Notes: generated by a model from the sequence alone, not told the origin. Shown: positions 34,516-43,276, counted from the first letter of the stretch. The stretch is DNA of 49,035 bases from an uncultured Duncaniella sp. (GCA_910588795.1 CAJURI010000011.1:1-49035); one strand, 5' to 3'. Program-made: numbers and translations.

Positions 34516-35484
34516 TCACTTTTTTTCAAGCGGATTCCAGCTGGTGGTGTTGGTGAACACCTTGCTGAGGTCAAGCAGCTCCTTTGCCTCACGGGCATCG
34601 GGATTCTTCGCCCAGGCCGCACGCTGTCCCTGCGCCCCGGGGCCCTTTGAGCCGTACTCTCCGTAGCGCGAAGTCTTCTCATTTGACTCCTTGCCCCAGT
34701 TGTGCCACCCCACAGGGAGTATATGGCTTCCCATCTCGCAATCGATGAACACCGTGTGGGCATACGGACGCCACGGACGTCCCAGATACACCTTGTTGAC
34801 ATCGGGCGCGGCCGTCAGGCGGCATTTGTCAAAGACATAGCCCACAGCCACATCCTCCGGGGTCGACGCCGCCGTGATATAGCTGTTGCGCTTGGAGTGG
34901 ATCTGGCACCCCTCGAAGAAGGCTGTCGCAGGTCCGAAGATAAAGTCGGTGGTGCCCTCTATGTAGCATCCGTCGAAGTACAGGCGGGCATTCTTGCCAC
35001 CGGTGAAGAGGGTATCCTGATTGCCGAGCAGACGGCAGTTCTCAAAACGCAGACGGTCTCCCTCGGTGTGGAGCGCGACGGCCTGTCCGAGCTGCGGGGC
35101 ATTGTTCTCTATGGTGAGATTGCGGAATGTGATATCCGAGCCGTCAACCTTGACTGTATAAGTGCGGAATGTGCCCATATTGTCGATATTGGCATGATGG
35201 TCGTTGGTGATCACCACCCCGTCGGCACTCTCACCCTCGAAAACCACATTCTTCAGCCATGATGGAATCACGATCTTCTCCTTGTACACTCCGTTGGCTA
35301 TGTGCACCGTGACAGTGTACTCCATGTATGCCCTCACTCCTTCGAGAGCCTCGGTGATGGTGGTATAGTCGCCTGATCCGTTCTGATTGACATATATGTC
35401 ACGCTTCCACTTGTCATCGGCGGCATTGGCGGTAAAGCAGCCGGCCATGATGACCGCGAGAAGCGCAAGAAGTTTTATTTTCAT
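34516..35484 (-). CDS. Pectinesterase (CE8)
   Basis: Removes methyl esters from homogalacturonan, exposing galacturonate for hydrolases. A 322-residue exported protein with the right-handed beta-helix of CE8. Signature residues are all present: HTEGDRLRFENC after GQAVAL, GNQDTLFTGG (general acid/base aspartate), TTDFIFGPATAFFEGC (nucleophile aspartate) and VYLGRPWRPYAHTVF (substrate arginine and tryptophan). The signal sequence MKIKLLALLAVIMAGCFTANA could be cleaved after TANA or at the cysteine as a lipoprotein; I cannot decide. It lies 17 bases after the GH43 gene. Confidence 0.95.
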   Translation of the reverse strand: MKIKLLALLAVIMAGCFTANAADDKWKRDIYVNQNGSGDYTTITEALEGVRAYMEYTVTVHIANGVYKEKIVIPSWLKNVVFEGESADGVVITNDHHANIDNMGTFRTYTVKVDGSDITFRNLTIENNAPQLGQAVALHTEGDRLRFENCRLLGNQDTLFTGGKNARLYFDGCYIEGTTDFIFGPATAFFEGCQIHSKRNSYITAASTPEDVAVGYVFDKCRLTAAPDVNKVYLGRPWRPYAHTVFIDCEMGSHILPVGWHNWGKESNEKTSRYGEYGSKGPGAQGQRAAWAKNPDAREAKELLDLSKVFTNTTSWNPLEKK

Positions 35485-35501
35485 GGTTATTGTTTAGAGA
35501 A

Positions 35502-37190
35502 TTATTTCTTTGTTACACGGAACCAGTCTATGTCAAGCCAGCCGCTGTCGTTGCTGGTCCACGAGCGCGAGCAGTACATTCCGAACTTCGCGCCTATCCA
35601 GTGGCCCACGTCCACCTTGACGGGACGCCCTATCTTAGTGAATTTCTTGCCGTCGAAGCTATAGTAGAATGTAGCCTCTGCCGTGTAGTCGGGCTTCTGT
35701 TTCGGCACCTTGGGTCCGGTATAGTCGAGACGCATGCGCAGGTACATCTCCTTGCCGTCGTCCACCTTTATGGCTTCCACTTCCGACTCCTCGCCCCCCT
35801 TGTTGGCCTTGTAGCACTCGGTCTGCACGAGATATATGCCGTCATTGCGGCTCATGAGCGAAAGTGTGCCGAAATTGTAGCCCATCACCACTATGCCGGC
35901 GCGCTCGCCCTCCATGATCTTGCCGTCCTTCTTACGGGGGAAGAACTGCACTTTGGCCGTGGCTGTGAAATTGCGTGCCGGGAACTTCTGGAGCAGGAGA
36001 TTGGGGAGGTCATATATGGACTTCGCACTCTCGGGAAGCGCGTTGGAGAACAGGCGCAGTTTCGAGGCGGCGGCATCGCAGTAATACCACAGCGCGCTGG
36101 GATTGTCCTTCCACTGCCACTGCTTGCCGAGCTCCACCGAGTCAAACTCGTCGCTCTCCTGAGGTGTCTGACGCGGATATGTCTTCCCGACATTCGGTTT
36201 CTTATAAGTGCGCACAGGCACTCCGCGTCCGTCGCCGTCAGGATCCACGCCTATCACAGGCCAGCCGTTCTCAAGCCACTTCATGGGCTCGAGATTGATC
36301 ACGCGCCCGTACGGGCCCTTGTCCTGGAAATGTATGAACCAGTCCTCCTTTCCGTCAGGGGTGTCTATCCATGCGCCCTGGTGAGGTCCGTTTATGTCGG
36401 TGTCACCCTGTTCGAGCACATTGCGAGCCTCATACGGGCCCCACGGGCTCTTGGAGCGGAGCACCTCCTGCCATCCTGTCGGCACGCCACCTGCAGGAGA
36501 GAATATGTAGTACCAGTCTCCGCGCTTATACATCTTCGCGCCCTCGATGGTCTCGTTGTCAAGATGCCCGTCATATATTATGCGGTCCTGCCCTATAGTC
36601 GATTTGCCGTCAGGGGTCATCTCTATCATCCCTATGATGCTCTTCACTCCTGCGCGGCTTCCGGCATACCCGTGGGGCAGATAGGCTTTGCCGTCCTCGT
36701 CCCAGAACGGGCAGCAGTCGATGATCCCCTTCGCCTTGTGAACCCATGTGAGAGGCTCCCACGGTCCGGCGGGGTCCTTTGTCTTGGTCATGAATATGCC
36801 CAGATCGGGATCGCCGTAATATATGTAGAACTCTCCGTTGTGATAGCGTATGGAGGGTGCCCACACAGCATTGCCGTGGTTGGGCGTCTGAAATTTGGCA
36901 TAATCGGGCATCTCAGCTATGGCATGCCCTATGATGGTCCAGTTGACAAGATCCTTGGAATGGAGCACCGGGAGCCCGGGGATATCCGAGAAGCTCGATG
37001 TTGTCATGTAATAGTCGTCACCCACGCGCACCACGTCCGGATCGGAATAATCGGCATCGATGATAGGGTTGATATACTTGCCGTTGCCCGGATCGGGGCA
37101 CCACACTTCCGAGACATATTCCTCGGCCGCTGCAGTGGCGGCACATGCGGCAAACAGACTGAGGAGCGCAAGTCGACAGGGTTGTTTCAT
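35502..37190 (-). CDS. Glycoside hydrolase family 43 with C-terminal beta-sandwich
   Basis: A 562-residue secreted enzyme of the arabinofuranosidase/beta-xylosidase family. After a signal peptide (to about residue 22) comes the five-bladed propeller: INPIIDADYSDPDVVRVGDDYYMTTSS (the catalytic-base aspartate lies in YSDPD), APSIRYHNGEFYIYYGDPD, and DCCPFWDEDGKAYL. The C-terminal 220 residues (from about SDEFDSVELGKQWQW) form the beta-sandwich with ARNFTATAKVQFFP and GWLDIDWFRV. In a pectin operon, removal of arabinose or xylose side chains is likely. The precise linkage is not readable. Confidence 0.9.
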   Translation of the reverse strand: MKQPCRLALLSLFAACAATAAAEEYVSEVWCPDPGNGKYINPIIDADYSDPDVVRVGDDYYMTTSSFSDIPGLPVLHSKDLVNWTIIGHAIAEMPDYAKFQTPNHGNAVWAPSIRYHNGEFYIYYGDPDLGIFMTKTKDPAGPWEPLTWVHKAKGIIDCCPFWDEDGKAYLPHGYAGSRAGVKSIIGMIEMTPDGKSTIGQDRIIYDGHLDNETIEGAKMYKRGDWYYIFSPAGGVPTGWQEVLRSKSPWGPYEARNVLEQGDTDINGPHQGAWIDTPDGKEDWFIHFQDKGPYGRVINLEPMKWLENGWPVIGVDPDGDGRGVPVRTYKKPNVGKTYPRQTPQESDEFDSVELGKQWQWKDNPSALWYYCDAAASKLRLFSNALPESAKSIYDLPNLLLQKFPARNFTATAKVQFFPRKKDGKIMEGERAGIVVMGYNFGTLSLMSRNDGIYLVQTECYKANKGGEESEVEAIKVDDGKEMYLRMRLDYTGPKVPKQKPDYTAEATFYYSFDGKKFTKIGRPVKVDVGHWIGAKFGMYCSRSWTSNDSGWLDIDWFRVTKK

Positions 37191-37412
37191 ATTGGTCGTT
37201 TAAGGTTTTATTTATTAGAAACAGCGGGCTTTCCGCTTACGAATGTATAAAATACAGCCCAAAATTAATAAATTTTTCCTACAAAATTCCCCTTTGCGGA
37301 GTTAAAAAAATTTAGCGGGCTAAAAAACGCACCCCGCAGAGACAATGTCAGCTTTACGCTTCCACTGTCTCCCGGGGGGAGCTTTATATCATTTTATCCG
37401 ACTGCAACGCGC

Positions 37413-39941
37413 CTACAGCCTCTCCATTTCGAGACACGCGTTGATGAACGGGCCCACGCCCTTGGCGTCATTGTCACGCACCGGCTCGGAGACGTAGTAC
37501 TCGAACGATCCGTCGCGATACTTCTTGTCGCCTCCCAGACCGGCCACGGCACAGCAGCCCGTGAGCGACATGGTGCCGTCCTTGTCAAAGCGCACGAGAT
37601 TCTTCAGCAGACCGTTCCAGCCGGTGAGCGCGGCATTGAGATAACCCTCGTCGAGTATGCCCACGCGCACACCTTTAAGCAGGCCGTAGACAAACATCGA
37701 ACTTGCCGTGCCCTCAAGGTAATTCCCCTCGCGTCCCGGCTCGTCAAGCACCTGATACCACACGCCGCTCTTTGTGTCCTGGGTCTTGACAACCCCGTCG
37801 GCAAACGACCTGAATATCTTCACAAGCTCCTGACGCCTCGGATGATCGGCCGGCATCTCTTCAAGCACATCGAGAAGAGCCATGAATGTCCATCCCATAG
37901 CACGGCCCCAGGCATGCGGAGCCTGGCCGGTCTGCTTGTCGGCCCAACGCTGCTCCTTGCTCTCGTCCCAGGCGTGGCGATACAGTCCGGTAGCCGGGTC
38001 ATATGTGCGTTTTGCCACTACCGCAAACTGGTCAGCGATATGGTTCCATGCATCCTCCTTCTCCTTGCCTGAGAGAAAACGGTTGGCATACTTCGCGCTG
38101 AAAGGCTCGGCCATGAACAGGCCGTCGAGCCACATCTGGTGAGGATAGATCTGCTTGTGCCAGTATCCACCCTCGCTCGTGCGGGGCTGCGAGGCAAGCT
38201 GCTTCCACAGGGTGTGAGCCGCCTTCAGGTAACGCTCCTCTCCAGTGCGATCATAGGCCTGGAGCAGAAGAGTCCCGTCCTTGATATTGTCGAGATTGTA
38301 GGCCTCCTGCTTGTAGCCCCTGATGGTGCCGTCGCTGTTCACGAGGGTGTCCACATAGCTGATCACATAGGCGGCCATTGTGTCATCCTTGTAGCGGTCG
38401 GCCACATTAAGTATGGCGTCAAGCTCTGTCCCTATGGCATAGGTCCACTTCGGAGCCTTGTGATAGTCGAGCATCCAGCTCTCGGGGCAACGCTGCATCT
38501 CGGAGAGTGCCATGCGCTGCGACACAGGTTCATTCTCGGTCACGAGCTTGCCGTTGATATACGTGTTGGCTATGCGCACATTCTTGGTGAGGCCGTTTAT
38601 GGAGTTCCCTCCGTTCTGCACCCCGTCCCAGCGGCAGTTCTTCACCTCGATATCGCGGATATTGCATAGGTCCTCATACCCCTCTATCACTATGCCGTAC
38701 TTGCTCTCCTTACACGAGATATTCTCAAGATACACATCCTGCACCACCGGCGGGAAGCTGTGGTCACACGCCTCCTTGCGCTCGTATATGAGATTGATTT
38801 TGAGCACTGCCTCGTTGCACTGCCCCACCTCGATATTGCGGCAGAATATGTTCTCTATCACGCCGCCGCGGCATGAGTTGGTCTTGATGCGCACCACGCG
38901 GTCAAGGTCAGGTGAGTCCATCACACAGTTCTCGGCAAAGAGATTGGAGAAGCCTCCCGAGATCTCCGAGCCCACTACTATGCCGCCGTGGCCGTTCTTC
39001 ATGCGGCAGTTGCGCACTATCACATTCTCCGTAGGGGCCGCTGCCACGATTCCGTCGCGGTTACGGCCGCTCTTTATGGCTATGCAGTCGTCACCCGTGT
39101 CGAAGAAGCAGTCCTCGATGAGCACATTCTTGCAGCTCTCGGGGTCACAGCCGTCACCGTTGGGGCCGTCGTTCTGTATATGCACGCCGCGCACGGTAAG
39201 GTTCTCGCAGAACAGCGGATGTATCACCCAGAACGGCGAGCGCAACAGTGTCACATCCTCTATGAGCACATTCTTGCAGTCCACGAAGTTCACAAGCTGC
39301 GGGCGCATCCCGTAACCGGGGCCCATCTGACGCTTCTCCACAGGCACGCCGTTCTCATTCCACTCCTGAAGCAGCGGGCGGCCTATCTTCTGTGTGGCCA
39401 CAGTGCCGGGGCCGGTATAGTCATGCCCTTTCTTGGCACTCATGCCCCACCAGTTGGAGTCATCGGCGGCTCCGTCCACTGTCCCCTTGCCGGTCAGGGC
39501 GATGTTGGTGGCGCCGTTGGCATAGATCAGCGGCTGATAGTTATAGCAGTCCATACCCTCCCAGCGGGTCCTTACCACGGGATACTGGGTGGTGTCGGTG
39601 GTGAAGAGCAGTGTCGCGCCCTCCTCCAGATGCAGGTTCACATTGTCCTTTATGGTGATAGGGCCGGTGAGCCATGTGCCCTTGGGCACCACCACTCGGC
39701 CTCCGCCCTCTCGGGAGCACACATCTATCACCTTGTTTATAAGTTCGGTGTAGAGAAAACCCTTGGTCTTGGATTTTTTGCCGTAATCAAAGATCTTGTA
39801 ATCCTTGGCCCTGAACTCAGGCTGCCTGATGGACTTTTCGATCTGGGGATACACATCGCGCCACGCCTCGTCGGGAGTGATGGCTGCTGCACTCCCCAGG
39901 CCGAGACACAGCCCGGCAAGCATCATACAGATTTTTTTCAT
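37413..39941 (-). CDS. GH28-GH105 fusion: polygalacturonase plus unsaturated galacturonyl hydrolase
   Basis: A single 842-residue exported polypeptide with two pectin-degrading domains. The N-terminal GH28 beta-helix (about 30-480) holds GPNGDGCDPES, TGDDCIAIKSG, GHGGIVVGSE and RIKTN, the complete set of catalytic and binding residues. The C-terminal GH105 (alpha/alpha)6 domain (about 500-842) has NIKDGTLLLQAYD, HQMWLDGLFMAEPF with the expected catalytic aspartate, HAWDESKEQRW and HAWGRAMGW. I chose MKKICMM at 39941. The frame is open to an ATG at 39974, but that would lie almost on top of the -7 element; another ATG is at 39953. GH105 needs lyase-made unsaturated ends, yet no lyase gene is visible. 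Confidence 0.93.
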   Translation of the reverse strand: MKKICMMLAGLCLGLGSAAAITPDEAWRDVYPQIEKSIRQPEFRAKDYKIFDYGKKSKTKGFLYTELINKVIDVCSREGGGRVVVPKGTWLTGPITIKDNVNLHLEEGATLLFTTDTTQYPVVRTRWEGMDCYNYQPLIYANGATNIALTGKGTVDGAADDSNWWGMSAKKGHDYTGPGTVATQKIGRPLLQEWNENGVPVEKRQMGPGYGMRPQLVNFVDCKNVLIEDVTLLRSPFWVIHPLFCENLTVRGVHIQNDGPNGDGCDPESCKNVLIEDCFFDTGDDCIAIKSGRNRDGIVAAAPTENVIVRNCRMKNGHGGIVVGSEISGGFSNLFAENCVMDSPDLDRVVRIKTNSCRGGVIENIFCRNIEVGQCNEAVLKINLIYERKEACDHSFPPVVQDVYLENISCKESKYGIVIEGYEDLCNIRDIEVKNCRWDGVQNGGNSINGLTKNVRIANTYINGKLVTENEPVSQRMALSEMQRCPESWMLDYHKAPKWTYAIGTELDAILNVADRYKDDTMAAYVISYVDTLVNSDGTIRGYKQEAYNLDNIKDGTLLLQAYDRTGEERYLKAAHTLWKQLASQPRTSEGGYWHKQIYPHQMWLDGLFMAEPFSAKYANRFLSGKEKEDAWNHIADQFAVVAKRTYDPATGLYRHAWDESKEQRWADKQTGQAPHAWGRAMGWTFMALLDVLEEMPADHPRRQELVKIFRSFADGVVKTQDTKSGVWYQVLDEPGREGNYLEGTASSMFVYGLLKGVRVGILDEGYLNAALTGWNGLLKNLVRFDKDGTMSLTGCCAVAGLGGDKKYRDGSFEYYVSEPVRDNDAKGVGPFINACLEMERL

Positions 39942-39982
39942 GGTATATTTCATTTTGTAGTCAGATTTTCGCAATTAGGCTA

Positions 39983-39990
39983 CAAAGTTA
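39983..39990 (-). promoter_or_regulatory. -7 element for the pectinase/galacturonate operon
   Basis: The minus strand reads TAACTTTG, a full TAnnTTTG match, 42 bases before the preferred start codon at 39941. With normal spacing, transcription would begin about 37 bases before that codon. It would drive all genes down to exuT. Confidence 0.6.
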
Positions 39991-40064
39991 CGCATTTTTG
40001 CTCAAACAGGTAGTTATTTTATGTTAAGTGCCAAATAATGTCTGTCAGACGACCGATATTCGTT

Positions 40065-40418
40065 TCAACTTTTATATTTTTCGAGCAAATCCTCAACCTC
40101 CGTTCTCAATAAAGGTAAATGATTGATGACAATAGACCAAAGAATTTCATTGTCAAGGCTATCATAGCCATGGATTATATAATTTCGTGTACACACAATC
40201 TGACGTGAACTTGATATGTGTATCTCCGGTTCAATTTTTAATATATGATTGACTGCCTCGCCTATTATCGCTATATTCAATAAGACAGCACAGCGGAACA
40301 TCTCATCAGAGCAAAATACGTCAAATCGCTTAGGACGGCTTTCTACAAACATCTCAATCTTCATGACGGATGTCAGCACGTCATTAAGCCGTTTCTCTAT
40401 GTCTCGTCTTTTATCCAT
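40065..40418 (-). CDS. hepT: HepT-type toxin of an MntA/HepT pair
   Basis: A 117-residue HEPN-domain protein, helical, with the RNase-type motif R78-N-Y-I-I-H83-G-Y85 (Rx4-6H, and HxY for AMP modification) near the C-terminus. The GEAV segment at 53-56 is also typical. In studied pairs HepT is an RNase or growth inhibitor, and the partner MntA blocks it by adding AMP to the tyrosine. The start at 40418 (MDKRRDIEKR) gives an 8-base ATGGATAA overlap with the mntA stop; the frame is open 7 codons further upstream. The AT-rich composition contrasts with neighbouring pectin genes. Confidence 0.85.
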   Translation of the reverse strand: MDKRRDIEKRLNDVLTSVMKIEMFVESRPKRFDVFCSDEMFRCAVLLNIAIIGEAVNHILKIEPEIHISSSRQIVCTRNYIIHGYDSLDNEILWSIVINHLPLLRTEVEDLLEKYKS

Positions 40419-40716
40419 ATAGCTGATACTTTGTCTCATCTATCTCCTTGCGAAACACTGGATTCGATATCGCATCATAACATACCAGATCCACACGACG
40501 CTTGAAAATCGCTTCAAGTTCAAACTGAAAAGAAAAAAAATTCTCAGCGTATGCATCCAACGTTAAACGGCTTTTATCAAAACTTACCGCAAAATCGACA
40601 TCACTGTCCGCATTAAATCGGGTAGTAAGTATCGATCCGAACACATATAGAGCCTTGACCTTGTATTTCCTACAAAGTTCCAATATTGCCTGTATATGAC
40701 GTTCTATAAGCTTCAT
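40411..40716 (-). CDS. mntA: MntA-type nucleotidyltransferase antitoxin
   Basis: A 101-residue minimal nucleotidyltransferase. The active-site motif is complete: GS at 27-28, ten residues, then D39-V-D41 (GSx10DxD), so it should be able to transfer AMP. A third acidic residue is expected further on. MntA proteins act as antitoxins for HepT. The start chosen is the ATG at 40716 (MKLIERHIQA), because the frame is open only four more codons to a TTG that overlaps the -7 element. Its stop overlaps the hepT start. The gene is visibly more AT-rich than its surroundings, suggesting horizontal arrival. Confidence 0.87.
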   Translation of the reverse strand: MKLIERHIQAILELCRKYKVKALYVFGSILTTRFNADSDVDFAVSFDKSRLTLDAYAENFFSFQFELEAIFKRRVDLVCYDAISNPVFRKEIDETKYQLYG

Positions 40717-40725
40717 GTTTTTTTG

Positions 40726-40733
40726 CAAATATA
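40726..40733 (-). promoter_or_regulatory. -7 element for mntA-hepT
   Basis: The minus strand reads TATATTTG, a full TAnnTTTG match, 9 bases before the mntA ATG. The transcript would carry a leader of only a few bases. Confidence 0.55.
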
Positions 40734-40821
40734 ATACATTATTGAATCGGAAACAATATTTTTTTGTTTCTTACGACAAGTTTTCTGCAAATAAGCAAAA
40801 ATCTATACACTGAAACACAAT

Positions 40822-40862
40822 CGCCTCCCCGGGAGCTGCGTGGCAGGCTCGGCGGGGAGGCG
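40822..40862 (-). terminator. Hairpin closing the susC-susD-beta-helix operon
   Basis: cgcctcccc (40822-40830) and ggggaggcg (40854-40862) form a perfect 9-pair GC stem; inner gagctgc/gcaggctc continues it with a bulge. It lies 51 bases past the stop of the beta-helix lipoprotein gene. No T run follows on the minus strand, so it may act as a Rho-dependent or processing site. Confidence 0.55.
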
Positions 40863-40912
40863 GGTGTCATGTATGCTTGTCTGTCCTTAGCCGGACAGCA
40901 CGCACAGGCCGA

Positions 40913-43276
40913 TTAGAGATTGTCGTAGAAGTGCTTCGGGTCTGCAGTGTTCCAGCGCGGGTCACCGATACCGAACTTCACGATATCATGTCCCTGGATA
41001 GCGGGATCCTGCTTGTACTTGAGGGCATTCCATATGTCAGCAGGTGCCTCGTGGTCACGATGATTGGCCTTGGATGTGTTATGCTCTGTGTAAGGAGGAT
41101 TCGGGCTATTGAAGAGCTCTGTTGCCTTGAGGGCGGGAGTACCGGTCTTCACCTCAAGATCATCCGCCGTCCCGAGATTGAACTGCGGGAACGCACCGAA
41201 CGAGTTCTTGTTCAGAGAGAAACGGTAACTCTCGAAGAACTTGCCATCCGAAAGAGTCTTGCTTCCTGCTATATAATTGTTGTCAATGCGATATGTGATA
41301 CGGCCCGAGCCCTTGATCTCACGGATGTCGGAACCGCCTTGATATACAGCGCGCTTGTCATTGTCAGCCTTGGTGACTACAAGAAGATTGTTGCGGAACT
41401 CAATGTGAGAATCGCCCGGAACATAACGTATCTGGAATATGTTACGGTCCTTGCTACGGGTTGAATAATTGATGAATGTGTTGTTGTTGATACGTATGTT
41501 CCACTTCACCTCATTGGTATACTCAATGTTCTTGTCATTATCATTGATGAAACATGTACGAGGACAATCATACATAGTGTTGTTGCTGAATTCAAAATCG
41601 GTATAGATATTTGATATAGTGCTCGCACCGTCACCGGCAATCCAGGCATATCCGCGACCATTATTGTCATAGTAGCCGCAATTATAGAACATATTGCCCT
41701 TTATAAGCATCTTATCAAACACCTTCTGCTTGGTTCCCTGAACACGGATAAATCCACGCACCATGCGCTGGAACGAACAGTTGAGCACCTGGAGCGATTT
41801 AATACGCACCTTCATGCCGTTACTGTACATATTGGCGAAATAGTTGCCAGTGGCAGAACCTTCACCTTCCTGCTGATGGCCATAGTTGAGAGCCTTGGGA
41901 CAATCGAAATCGATATTCCTGAATATGATATCTCCTACCTCTATGAGACAGTCAGGCTCGCCACCGGCTTTCTGACGTCCGAACATAAAGTTGCATGTGC
42001 CAAGAGTCGCGGTCTCATTTCCGAAATCGTCAAGTCCGTTGCCCATACCGCCCAAATATACGATGGCACGCTTGCCTTGCGCCAGATCCTCAGGCTTGGT
42101 CTCGAGAGTGAAGCCCTTGGCGAGATCCGGATTGCGGAAGAAATAATAAGCCTTGCCACCTTCGAGCTGGAACACCTGGCCCTCGGCAAGATTGGTGTCA
42201 GAGCCGAAGTTTCCTATGATAGTGTCAAGAGGACATGCCTCAAACTCTACAGCACCGGGAACACGGTCATTGGGAACAACCTTATGCTCGATGATAATAG
42301 GATCACCGGGGGTGCCGTATACGGGCTTGAGGATAGCGTTGTAACGCTGATCCACATATGCCTTGTCAGGATTGTCATCAAGCACTTCTACCACATATTT
42401 GGCATTAGGCATCAGACCTGACACCTTATAGGTGGCGATACCGTCAGTGAAATCCGACTGCTGGATAGTGTAATCGGACCATTTACCGTCGATTGTAGCG
42501 GAAGGATTATCCTTGGCCGGCTTCACTGTGAGCTTTGTAACCTTGAAAAGAGCCTTCGTGCGGTCATCCTGATTGCCGTCCTGTACACGGTCGAAATACT
42601 CTTTGTAAGTCTCCCAGAGAGCATCTGATTTCTTATTCTGATCACCGGGCTTCTCACCTTTTACAGCCTCATGGATGGCATCGGCTGCATTGATGTTGAC
42701 CTTGACTGTGAAATAAGAGCAGTCGGCCGCAACATCCTGAATGGATACAAGCTCAGGAGTATCATAGCGGGGCTCCATGGTCAGACCTGCCTGCTCGGCC
42801 CATTCACGGCCATTGCCGTAGCCATACCATTTGGAGTGATGCTCCTCAATGCCATCGGGATTGAGGACTCGGATAGCAAAACGGTATGCCTCTCCATACT
42901 CCAGATCAGGGATCCGGAGCGTAAGCTGCTCGGGATCATCAATGACAACATGGTCGGTCAGATTATCAGGATTGTCCCAATCCTCCGCAAGACCGGATGT
43001 GAGACCGGATGTGAGACCATACTTTATCTCATAACCGGCACACCCCTTTACACCATACCACACGAGCATGGCTGTGTTTCTCTCCTCTGTGATGACACGC
43101 ATTCCGAACGGATCGTTGTCTCCCTTGTCCGTGTTCTCGTTAAGACGGAACATAGTCATGGGCATACGGTCAAACTCTTCAGCAGGATTGACCACACCCA
43201 TCACTTCGTCATCCTTACAGGACACCGAGCCGAGGGCAAGAACCGCTGTCAGAGCATATAAAAATATTTTTTTCAT
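40913..43276 (-). CDS. Surface lipoprotein with Fn3-like N-terminus and parallel beta-helix (DUF4957/DUF5123-like)
   Basis: A 787-residue lipoprotein (signal peptide to Cys20, GSVSC). The first 330 residues look like two or three Fn3/Ig-like domains (YEIKYGLTSG, LRIPDLEYGEAYRFAIRVLNPDG, IATYKVSGLMPNAKYVVEV). The rest is a right-handed beta-helix rich in asparagine ladders (FRNIDFDC, SLQVLNCSFQRM, FEFSNNTMYDC, IRINNNTFINYS, IEFRNNLLVV), as in pectate-lyase-like folds and DUF4957/DUF5123 proteins. A catalytic Ca/arginine set for a lyase was not identified. It is the third gene after susC and susD with a 34-base gap, so glycan capture, or an unrecognised lyase, are the candidate roles. Confidence 0.82.
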   Translation of the reverse strand: MKKIFLYALTAVLALGSVSCKDDEVMGVVNPAEEFDRMPMTMFRLNENTDKGDNDPFGMRVITEERNTAMLVWYGVKGCAGYEIKYGLTSGLTSGLAEDWDNPDNLTDHVVIDDPEQLTLRIPDLEYGEAYRFAIRVLNPDGIEEHHSKWYGYGNGREWAEQAGLTMEPRYDTPELVSIQDVAADCSYFTVKVNINAADAIHEAVKGEKPGDQNKKSDALWETYKEYFDRVQDGNQDDRTKALFKVTKLTVKPAKDNPSATIDGKWSDYTIQQSDFTDGIATYKVSGLMPNAKYVVEVLDDNPDKAYVDQRYNAILKPVYGTPGDPIIIEHKVVPNDRVPGAVEFEACPLDTIIGNFGSDTNLAEGQVFQLEGGKAYYFFRNPDLAKGFTLETKPEDLAQGKRAIVYLGGMGNGLDDFGNETATLGTCNFMFGRQKAGGEPDCLIEVGDIIFRNIDFDCPKALNYGHQQEGEGSATGNYFANMYSNGMKVRIKSLQVLNCSFQRMVRGFIRVQGTKQKVFDKMLIKGNMFYNCGYYDNNGRGYAWIAGDGASTISNIYTDFEFSNNTMYDCPRTCFINDNDKNIEYTNEVKWNIRINNNTFINYSTRSKDRNIFQIRYVPGDSHIEFRNNLLVVTKADNDKRAVYQGGSDIREIKGSGRITYRIDNNYIAGSKTLSDGKFFESYRFSLNKNSFGAFPQFNLGTADDLEVKTGTPALKATELFNSPNPPYTEHNTSKANHRDHEAPADIWNALKYKQDPAIQGHDIVKFGIGDPRWNTADPKHFYDNL
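42991..43014. repeat. 12-base tandem duplication inside the beta-helix lipoprotein gene
   Basis: gaccggatgtga occurs twice in tandem (42991-43002, 43003-43014), followed by a partial gacc. It encodes GLTSGLTSGL in an early Fn3-like domain. The unit is a multiple of three, so copy-number change keeps the frame. Confidence 0.7.

Noticed and set aside
35490..37250. A 586-codon open frame on the plus strand opposite the GH43 gene
   Set aside because: It mirrors a well-supported GH43 gene with all family motifs. Long antisense frames are expected in GC-rich genes with strong codon bias, and its translation shows no recognisable domain.
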